Shown here piece after piece: positions 43,650 through 51,162 of a stretch of DNA of 54,844 nt (positions are counted from its first letter, which is position 1; the number at the start of each line of letters is the position of its first letter). The stretch is from an uncultured Coriobacteriaceae bacterium (lineage in GTDB: Bacteria; Actinomycetota; Coriobacteriia; Coriobacteriales; Atopobiaceae): positions 1 through 54,844 of the forward strand of contig CADALE010000018.1 in assembly GCA_902788705.1 (NCBI GenBank), given 5' to 3'. The translations under genes were made by a program, and so were the position numbers. The notes under the pieces are model-generated. The model was not told the origin of the DNA. It was given only the letters and a program-made list of their open reading frames with translations, and searched no databases.

Positions 43650-44401
43650 ATGAAGCCCATCGCCTACGATGAGAAGCAACGCCTGGCCAACGAGGACGCA
43701 CGCACCCACCCCGGAAACGACGATCGCTACGACGCGAGCCTCGTGCTGGCGGACAAGGAGAGCCCGCTTTTGGCAAGACTGTCATCTTTCTGGGCAGCTC
43801 CGTGACCGTGGGAGCCTTCTCCTTGGGCCAGGCCTGCCCCGACTTCCTCGCGCACGCCTGCGGGGTCCTTGCCTACAAAGAGGCCGTGAGCGGCACCACC
43901 CTTGCTGACGACGACCACGATGGCAGCTCCTACGTCGAGCGCATGTGCACGATTCCCCGCGGCCTGCACGCGGATGCTTTCGTGTGCCAGCTCTCAACCA
44001 ACGACGCGTGGAAGGGCAAGCAGATGGGGGCCGTCGTAGGGGAGGGGCCCTATGACACGGCAACCGTTGCCGGCGCCATCCAACACGTGGTGCAGTACGC
44101 ACGCGACACCTGGCGTTGTCCCGTGGCCTTCTATACGGGCACGTACTTCGAGAGCGAGGCCTATGCGCAGATGGTCGAGCTGCTCGAGCAGGTGCGCGAC
44201 CAGATGGGCATTGCCATCATCGACCTCTATCACGACGAAGGGATGCGCGCCGTTTCGCCCGAGGACTACGCGCTGTACATGCACGACCCCGTGCATCCCA
44301 CCAAGGCCGGCTACCAGCTGTGGTGGACGCCGAAGTTTGAGGAGGTGCTGGTCGAGCTGATTGCGCCGCGGGTAGCAGGCGCGTCGGCAGGGGAGGACGC
44401 C
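43650..44401 (+). pseudogene. SGNH/GDSL-type hydrolase gene with a frameshift in a T run
   Basis: An ATG at 43650 after GAAAGGAG starts MKPIAYDEKQRLANEDARTH and runs to ADKESPL. At the TTTT run (43768-43771) the protein continues in another frame as GKTVIFLGSSVTVGAFSLGQ. One extra T would restore a single frame. The second part holds the SGNH blocks: GSSVT, QLSTNDAW and MHDPVHPTKAGY with the catalytic Asp and His. As sequenced, a GTG at 43802 could start only a truncated product lacking the nucleophile block. There is no stop between this and the acetyltransferase part. Confidence 0.75.
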
Positions 44402-44980
44402 ATGACCGAGCGAGAGAAGCTGGACGCGGGCCAGTGGTATGACCCGGGCGACGGCGCAGAGCTCTCGGCTCGGCGCAAGCTGTCGCGCAGCCTCTATGCC
44501 GCCTTCAACCAAGCTGATCCAAACGACCGCCCTGAGCAGCGACGCATTCTGGGTGAGCTTCTGGGGTCCTATCCCGACACGGCAACCATCATGCCCAACT
44601 TTGCATGCGACTACGGCTGGAACATCCGCATGGGCGAGGGAAGCTTCATCAACTGCAACTCCTACCTTATGGATTGCGCGCCCATCACCATCGGGCGCAA
44701 CGTGTTCATTGGTCCCAACTGCGCCATGTACACGGCCATCCACCCGATGCTTCCTGCCGAGCGCAACACTGCCCTGGAGCGTGCCGAAGCCATCACCGTG
44801 GGCGACGACTGCTGGCTGGGCGGCAATGTTACCATCTGCCCTGGCGTGACCATCGGCGCCGGAACCGTCATCGGTGCTGGCAGCGTGGTCACGCGCGACA
44901 TCCCCGCCGGTGTGGTGGCGGTGGGCAACCCCTGCCGGGTGCTGCGCAAGCTCACCGAGGCGGACCGGATGCTGCGCTAA
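44402..44980 (+). CDS. Maltose/galactoside O-acetyltransferase family protein
   Basis: A 192-residue sugar acetyltransferase of the left-handed beta-helix family. MTEREKLDAGQWYDPGDGAEL and RILGELLGSYPDTATIMPNFACDYGWNIRMGEGSFINCNSY fit the Maa/LacA N-terminus, and YTAIHPMLPAERNT holds the catalytic His. WLGGNVTICPGVTIGAGTVIGAGSVV is the hexapeptide repeat. The ATG at 44402 has GGGGAGGACGCC upstream, so separate translation is likely. The frame is nevertheless continuous with the hydrolase from 43802, giving a possible 392-residue fusion. Confidence 0.85.
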   Translation: MTEREKLDAGQWYDPGDGAELSARRKLSRSLYAAFNQADPNDRPEQRRILGELLGSYPDTATIMPNFACDYGWNIRMGEGSFINCNSYLMDCAPITIGRNVFIGPNCAMYTAIHPMLPAERNTALERAEAITVGDDCWLGGNVTICPGVTIGAGTVIGAGSVVTRDIPAGVVAVGNPCRVLRKLTEADRMLR

Positions 44981-45257
44981 CCAACCGCGAGGGTCCCGAA
45001 GGCAATTCCACCATCGCTGCGGCCACGCACGGCAACGCCTTGGCCGATGCTGCCCATGGGTTTCGCGCGATCCGACCTCAGGCCGCGGCTTTAGCGGCAA
45101 GACACGGGCACGTCACGCCCGGACGTCCTTACGGACGTGCTATGGACTTCCTCTGCTGGTGGCGAGCGGTAGCATTTTGGCGGTAAGCGTGCGCTATTAT
45201 TGAAACGGCGCGGTGTCTGTCGCGCCTATGGGACACGTCAGAGGCTGGGAGGCCCAC
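44981..45257 (+). other. Intergenic region ahead of glmU
   Basis: No gene is evident. A small hairpin (ACGTCC/GGACGT, about 45122-45137) and a TATTAT box at about 45195-45200 suggest a promoter for glmU, without a clear -35 partner. Confidence 0.45.
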
Positions 45258-46283
45258 ATGTCACTCAACGCGATCGTCCTTGCTGCTGGCGAGGGTACGC
45301 GCATGAAGTCCCGTCATCCCAAAGTTGCTCACAAACTTCTTGGTCGGCCGCTTGTGTGGTGGCCCGTGCACGCCGCTCGCGAAGCTGGTGCCGACCGCAT
45401 CATCGTGGTGGTGGGAAGCCATGCGGACGAGGTCCGCGTCGTCTTCGATGGCGATGACGACGTCGAGTTTGTCGAGCAGACCGAGCGATTGGGCACTGGC
45501 CACGCGGTGCGCGTCGTGCGCGACGCCATTGGCGGCTTCCAGGGCCCCACGGTGGTGCTGTACGGCGACACACCGCTCATCAGTGCCGAAACCATCTCCG
45601 CGCTGGTTGACGAGACAAAGGCGCACCACAACGCCTGCACCGTGCTCACCATGCTTCCGCCCGATCCCGCGGGCTACGGCCGCATCAAGCGCGACGCATC
45701 CGGCGCCGTGACGGCCATCGTCGAGCACAAGGACTGCACCCCCGAGGAGCGGGAGACGCTCACCGAGTGCAACTCGGGCATCTACTGCTTCTGCGGCGGC
45801 CGCCTTACGGCCAACATCGACAAGATTGGCAACAACAACGCGCAGGGCGAGTACTACCTCACCGACATGGTGGGCATCTACTCCGAGATGGGCGAGCCCG
45901 TTTCGGCAATCTGCGCAAGCGACTTCACCGAGCTGCTGGGCGTCAACAGCCGCAAGCAGCTTGCCGTAGCCACGATGGTCATGCAGAACCGCATCAACGA
46001 GCGCCTCATGGACGAGGGCGTCACCATGCTCAACCCCTCCATGGTGTGGGTGGGCCCCGAGGTCACGGTGGGCCGCGACACCGAGCTGCTGCCCATGACC
46101 ATGCTGTGGGGCAAGACCACCATCGGCGACGACTGCGTCATCGGGCCCAACACGCGCCTTACCAACTGCACGGTTCCCGACGGCCGCTCCGTCGAGGAGA
46201 CGGTGGGCTACGACGCCGTCATCGACGAGGATGTCATCGTGGGCGCTTCTGACGAGGATTGGGACGAGGACTTGGAAGACTGA
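45258..46283 (+). CDS. glmU: UDP-GlcNAc pyrophosphorylase, GlmU uridylyltransferase part only
   Basis: The protein makes UDP-GlcNAc from UTP and GlcNAc-1-P. In its 341 residues, AIVLAAGEGTRMKSRHPKVAHKL at the N-terminus is the nucleotide loop, followed by EQTERLGTGHAVR near 75, VVLYGDTPLIS near 100, ECNSGIYCF near 170 and NNNAQGEYYLTDMVGI near 190. About three beta-helix coils follow (WVGPEVTVGRDTELLP, TIGDDCVIGPNTRLTNC), then an acidic tail. The acetyltransferase half of standard GlmU (about 450 residues) is absent; the protein at 25573 appears to supply it. The ATG at 45258 follows GGGAGG. prs lies downstream, as usual. Confidence 0.92.
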   Translation: MSLNAIVLAAGEGTRMKSRHPKVAHKLLGRPLVWWPVHAAREAGADRIIVVVGSHADEVRVVFDGDDDVEFVEQTERLGTGHAVRVVRDAIGGFQGPTVVLYGDTPLISAETISALVDETKAHHNACTVLTMLPPDPAGYGRIKRDASGAVTAIVEHKDCTPEERETLTECNSGIYCFCGGRLTANIDKIGNNNAQGEYYLTDMVGIYSEMGEPVSAICASDFTELLGVNSRKQLAVATMVMQNRINERLMDEGVTMLNPSMVWVGPEVTVGRDTELLPMTMLWGKTTIGDDCVIGPNTRLTNCTVPDGRSVEETVGYDAVIDEDVIVGASDEDWDEDLED

Positions 46284-46363
46284 CGGCACGCAAAGTCTGA
46301 CGATACGTACGTAACAGATAGAGAGCACAGGACACAAGGGTAGCGAGAGAAGGGCGGACAGTG

Positions 46364-47320
46364 ATGGCGGACGACAAGGTAATCTACGATCTGAGTAAGC
46401 CCCTCAACGTGGTGAAGGGCATCAAGGTGTACACCGGCTCCGGCAACCCGGTGCTGGCAAAGCACATTGCAGACAAGCTCAACCTGAAGCTTTCGGGCCT
46501 CAAGCTTGAGAAGTTCGCCAACGGCGAGACCTACGCTCGCTTCGACGAGTCGGTGCGCGGCGACGAGGTGTTCATCATCCAGTGCATCGCGGGCGAGAAC
46601 GTGAACGACCTGCTGATGGAGCTGCTCATCATCACCGATGCGGCCAAGCGCGCCAGCGCGGCCAGCGTCACCGCGGTCATCACGCACTATGCCTACGCGC
46701 GCCAGGACCGCAAGGCGGCTTCGCGCGAGCCCATCACCGCACGCCTCATCGCCAACCTGCTCGAGGCCGCCGGCGTCGACCGCATCATCACGCTCGACCT
46801 GCACTCCAACCAGATCCAGGGCTTCTTTGACATCCCCGTGTCGCACCTCACGGCGCTCTACAACTTTGGCGAGTACTTTGCCGCGAAGGACTTCGACTGG
46901 GACAACACCGTAGTGGTCTCGCCCGACATGGGCCGCGCCAAGGTTGCCAAGAAGCTGGCCGACTACCTGGGCTGTGAGATGGCCATCGCCCACAAGAGCC
47001 GCCCCAAGCACAACGCGGCCGAGGTCATGGGCGTCATCGGCAACATCGTGGGCAAGACCTGCATCATCAACGACGACATGATCGGCGACATCTACGTGAG
47101 CTCCACGCACGGCATCTTCTCGGGCAAGGCCATCGAGCGCCTCGAGAACGCGCCCATCGTGGAGTGCGTGGTCACCGACGCCATCCCGTGCGCAGTGGCC
47201 AACACGGCGGGCTCCAAGATTAAGAGCATCTCCGTTGCGGACGAGTTTGCCGAGGCCATCGCGGCCGTGTACCAGAACACGCCGGTCACGCTGGTGTTCG
47301 GCGGCGCCTCCGAGATGTAG
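46364..47320 (+). CDS. prs: Ribose-phosphate pyrophosphokinase (Prs) lacking the PRPP loop
   Basis: Prs makes PRPP from ribose-5-phosphate and ATP. The 318-residue protein has KLEKFANGETYARFDESVRG, THYAYARQDRKAASREPITA near residue 107, TLDLHSNQIQGFFDIPVSHL near 143 and VVVSPDMGRAKVAKKLADYLG near 183. After CIINDDMI (residue 240) it jumps directly to GDIYVSSTHGIFSGKAIERL. The DT(A/G)GT ribose-phosphate loop and the helix after it, about 22-26 residues in other Prs proteins, are missing in frame at 47083/47084. Activity is doubtful unless another copy exists. Start ATG 46364; a GTG at 46361 is also in frame. Confidence 0.9.
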   Translation: MADDKVIYDLSKPLNVVKGIKVYTGSGNPVLAKHIADKLNLKLSGLKLEKFANGETYARFDESVRGDEVFIIQCIAGENVNDLLMELLIITDAAKRASAASVTAVITHYAYARQDRKAASREPITARLIANLLEAAGVDRIITLDLHSNQIQGFFDIPVSHLTALYNFGEYFAAKDFDWDNTVVVSPDMGRAKVAKKLADYLGCEMAIAHKSRPKHNAAEVMGVIGNIVGKTCIINDDMIGDIYVSSTHGIFSGKAIERLENAPIVECVVTDAIPCAVANTAGSKIKSISVADEFAEAIAAVYQNTPVTLVFGGASEM

Positions 47321-47385
47321 GCAGGGGTTCGCTCTTCTGCTACACTTGATGCCGCTTGGCGCCGCCTGGCTGGGCCAATAGCTCT

Positions 47386-47460
47386 TGGGGTATCGTCCAG
47401 TGGTTAGGACTGCGGTTTTTGGTGCCGCTAACGAGGGTTCGAATCCTTCTACCCCAGCCA
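47386..47460 (+). tRNA. tRNA-Gln (anticodon TTG)
   Basis: The acceptor stem is TGGGGTA/TACCCCA. The D-arm is TCCAGTGGTTAGGA, the anticodon stem GCGGT/GCCGC encloses TTG, and the T-arm is GAGGGTTCGAATCCTTC. GCCA is encoded at the 3' end. The first base pair is U-A, as usual for tRNA-Gln. Confidence 0.95.
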
Positions 47461-47470
47461 CAGAATGAAA

Positions 47471-47507
47471 GCGGGCCACGGGCATGCAGCTCGTGGCCCG
47501 CTTCTTG
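47471..47507 (+). terminator. Terminator after tRNA-Gln
   Basis: GCGGGCCACG and CGTGGCCCGC form a perfect 10-base-pair stem followed by TTCTTGT. Confidence 0.75.
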
Positions 47508-47580
47508 TGCTCAGAGGTGGTGGTCCTGCCCCGGGCACCTCCGCCACAGCGCCGCGCGGGCCAAGCTGGCCCGTCGGGGC

Positions 47581-48495
47581 CTAGGCGTCGTAGGCGGTGC
47601 AGATGGCGTCCAGTAGCATGACCGCGAGGGTCTGTGCGTCGCCTGTGGTGAACGAGCCGTCGTACTCAAGACCAACGGGCAGCTCCAGCCTGATGATGGG
47701 CACCTTGTTGCGCGAGCTCTCGATGGTGGTGCGCAGACGCTGGGGGAGGGTGCCGAAGTCCTCGATGACCACGTTGGCCACGTTGGACGAGCGGTCGGGC
47801 AGCGGCGCCGCCGACAGCACGAAGAGCGCCTGGTCGCCATGGCGCATGTGACGCGTGTCCTCGATGAGCTCGAGGCCGCTCTGGTCGGTCGTGGCCGAGG
47901 CAAGGTTCCAGATGCGCCCGGCAACGTTGCGCGAGATGGGATCCTCGGCGGTGATGGAAATCTGCACGTTCTCGAGCACGCTCGCGGCGCGGGCGAAGCC
48001 CATGCCGCCCATGGGGTGCGGGCCGGCGGCCGGCTTGCCGCCCCACACGTGGCGCAGTCGGTCGATGGCGTCGACGGTGTCGGGGAAGCACATGCCGTCG
48101 GCCAGGATGCCCTGGCTCTCCTGGAACTGCTTCACCGCGGCCTCGGTATACACGCCGTAGAAGCCGTCCGGCTCGCCGCACGAGAAGCCAAGGATGTTCA
48201 AGCAGCTTTGCAGGAAGCGGACGTCATTTCCGTGGAAGTTGGGAAGCCGCAGGTACAGCGTGCGATCGCCCCACTGGTAGCCCTCGTCCACCAGCGCGGT
48301 CCACGTGGCCATGTCCACATCGGCCCCTAGGGCAATGTCGTGGTCGAGCCTGAACTTGGCCACGGCCGTCGCGGTTGATCGGCCAAAGGTCTGTGCTGCA
48401 ATCTCGGCAGCATCAATCTCGTAGCCAAGCTTGCCCAGTCGCTCCTGGATGTCCTCGACCGCCGCCCCCGCGGCGCCTTCCCTGATTGGATCCAT
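47581..48495 (-). CDS. Peptidoglycan-binding-domain protein
   Basis: A 304-residue protein. Residues 4-70 (GAAGAAVEDIQERLGKLGYEID onward) and about 88-150 (NDVRFLQSCLNILGFSCGEPDGFYGVYTEAAVKQFQ) are two PG_binding_1 repeats. The second half (GGMGFARAASVLENVQISIT, PIIRLELPVGLEYDG) resembles a domain seen with these repeats in Coriobacteria and cell-wall hydrolase-like proteins. No signal peptide is visible, so its location is puzzling. It is the last gene of a galE, polyprenyl synthetase, peptidoglycan-binding operon on the minus strand. Confidence 0.75.
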   Translation of the reverse strand: MDPIREGAAGAAVEDIQERLGKLGYEIDAAEIAAQTFGRSTATAVAKFRLDHDIALGADVDMATWTALVDEGYQWGDRTLYLRLPNFHGNDVRFLQSCLNILGFSCGEPDGFYGVYTEAAVKQFQESQGILADGMCFPDTVDAIDRLRHVWGGKPAAGPHPMGGMGFARAASVLENVQISITAEDPISRNVAGRIWNLASATTDQSGLELIEDTRHMRHGDQALFVLSAAPLPDRSSNVANVVIEDFGTLPQRLRTTIESSRNKVPIIRLELPVGLEYDGSFTTGDAQTLAVMLLDAICTAYDA

Positions 48496-48522
48496 AGTCC
48501 CTCTCCCTGCAAGTACGTGCGC

Positions 48523-49569
48523 CTAGCCGCGGCGCTCGACGAAGAAGTCTGCCATCGAGAGGAGCACCTCTCGTGCCTCGTCGGCAAGCTCCACGCCCTC
48601 GAGGTGCGCCTTTGCCTGGCGTACCAGTTCGTGGGCCTGAAGCTGCGCGTACGAGATGGCTCCGGCATCCTGCATGAGCTGCACCGCACGCGCCAGCTGC
48701 GCCGGGTCATGCGTGCCTGACGACAGGAGCGCCTGAAGCTCCTGTCGCTCGGGCTCCGGCAGGTGCGTCAGCGCCCACAGGGCCGCCATCGTGCGCTTGC
48801 CCTCCGTGATGTCGCTGCGGAAGTCCTTGCCCTGTGCGGCCTCGTCTCCCACCAGATTCAGGAGGTCATCCTGAATCTGGAAGGCCAGGCCGGCGTCAAG
48901 GCCAAACGCAAACAGCGCCTCTACCTGCTCGTCGTTGCCGCCTGCGCAAATCGCGCCGCAGGCCAGCGGCGTGGCTGCCGAGTAGTAGGCCGTCTTGTGG
49001 GTGGCCATGTACCGGTAGTCGCCCACGCCCAGGTCCCAGCGACCGTCGCGTGCCCAGCCAAGGTCAAGTGCCTGGCCCTCGATGGTCTTTTGCTGCATGT
49101 AGGCCAGCTCGCACAGTACGCGCAGGCAGGTCTCGTTATCAAGCTCGCCGTCGGCCAGAAGGCCGGCATACACCTGCACCAGCGCATAGTCGCCCACGTT
49201 GAGCGCCACTCCCGTGCCGTCGCTCACGTGCAGGCAGGGCTCGCCACGGCGCAGCGTGCCGCGGTCGGCAATGTCGTCGTGGATGAGCGCCGCGCTCTGG
49301 AAGTACTCGACGGCAGCTGCGGTCGAGAGCGCACAGATGGGGTCGGCGCCGACGGCCTGCGCGCCAAGCAGGCACAGCACCGGTCGCGTGCGCTTGCCGC
49401 CGCCCGCCGTGAAGCGCGCCAGCGGCTCGTACAGGTAGCGCGTGAGGTCGGCCGCTATGGGCAGCAGCTCGTCCTCGGGGCGCGGGGTGAAGCGTGCCAG
49501 ATAGTCCTCCACCTGGGCCCTGCGCTGGGCCAGGTATTCCGCAAAGCGCCTGCCTCTGTCTTCCGCCAC
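48523..49569 (-). CDS. Polyprenyl (trans-isoprenyl) diphosphate synthase
   Basis: The enzyme extends allylic diphosphates with isopentenyl diphosphate to supply quinone or lipid-carrier side chains. In the 348-residue protein, ALIHDDIADRGTLRRGEPCLH near residue 93 is the first Asp-rich motif, QIQDDLLNLVGDEAAQGKDFRSDITEGKRT near 233 the second, and GGGKRTRPVL near 55 the diphosphate site. It starts with GTG, one base after the galE stop, so the genes are coupled. Chain length cannot be told from sequence. Confidence 0.92.
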   Translation of the reverse strand: MAEDRGRRFAEYLAQRRAQVEDYLARFTPRPEDELLPIAADLTRYLYEPLARFTAGGGKRTRPVLCLLGAQAVGADPICALSTAAAVEYFQSAALIHDDIADRGTLRRGEPCLHVSDGTGVALNVGDYALVQVYAGLLADGELDNETCLRVLCELAYMQQKTIEGQALDLGWARDGRWDLGVGDYRYMATHKTAYYSAATPLACGAICAGGNDEQVEALFAFGLDAGLAFQIQDDLLNLVGDEAAQGKDFRSDITEGKRTMAALWALTHLPEPERQELQALLSSGTHDPAQLARAVQLMQDAGAISYAQLQAHELVRQAKAHLEGVELADEAREVLLSMADFFVERRG

Positions 49570-49570
49570 G

Positions 49571-50626
<1,056 letters not shown>

Positions 50627-50663
50627 GAGTCCTCCTGAGGATGCAATCGACATAACTCTCAAA

Positions 50664-50669
50664 AGTATA
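50664..50669 (-). promoter_or_regulatory. Candidate -10 box for the galE operon
   Basis: On the minus strand TATACT lies 38 bases upstream of the galE start. The -35 region is GC-rich and poor, so the call is tentative. Confidence 0.4.
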
Positions 50670-50883
50670 CGCGACCGTTGTGGAACGCGCACGCAGGGTT
50701 GTCCTGATGTGTGGTGGCCCTGCGCTTTCGGCATCCAGGGGTCAGGATGTCGGAAGCGCTGTGCGCAGCCCACGGACAGTGGGGACGTAGCACTTTGTCC
50801 GGCGCAGGGAGTTGAGCCGATCGGGAATGCGGCAGCCCGTCACCAACCCGACGCACGAGCGCGTGCGCGACGTAGGGCCTGCC

Positions 50884-51105
50884 TTACCCGTGCGTATAGC
50901 GCGTGGCGGCATGCAGCATGTTTACCTCGGCAAGCTCAAGCAGGCCGTCAATGTAGGGGGCATACATCTTGTCGATGGCCCCGACGCCAAGGCTGCAGCC
51001 GCTGCACTGGTCGCAGCTGGAGTCACCACACCAGTCGAGGCCCTCGGCCACGATGCGCATGCGCTCTTCGCGCGTGGTGTCCTTGATGAGTACGCTTCGA
51101 CCCAT
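50884..51105 (-). CDS. Small Cys-rich conserved protein of unknown function
   Basis: A 73-residue protein that opens MGRSVLIKDTTREERMRIVAEGL, then a cysteine cluster CGDSSCDQCSGCSLG (residues about 26-40), then a helix ELAEVNMLHAATRYTHG. I recall similar small proteins in other Actinomycetota and Firmicutes but know no function. The spacing of the cysteines suggests metal or cluster binding. GGAGGCCACC precedes the ATG. It is downstream of the helicase gene on the same strand. Confidence 0.7.
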   Translation of the reverse strand: MGRSVLIKDTTREERMRIVAEGLDWCGDSSCDQCSGCSLGVGAIDKMYAPYIDGLLELAEVNMLHAATRYTHG

Positions 51106-51162
51106 GGTGGCCTCCCTCCGCCCGCCTTGGCGCGCAGCACGTGGGGCCGCACGGCAGGTTCG

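Noticed and set aside
50764..50805. Possible dyad GGACA...TGTCC upstream of the Cys-rich gene region
   Set aside because: The stem is only five base pairs and the region shows no other signal.
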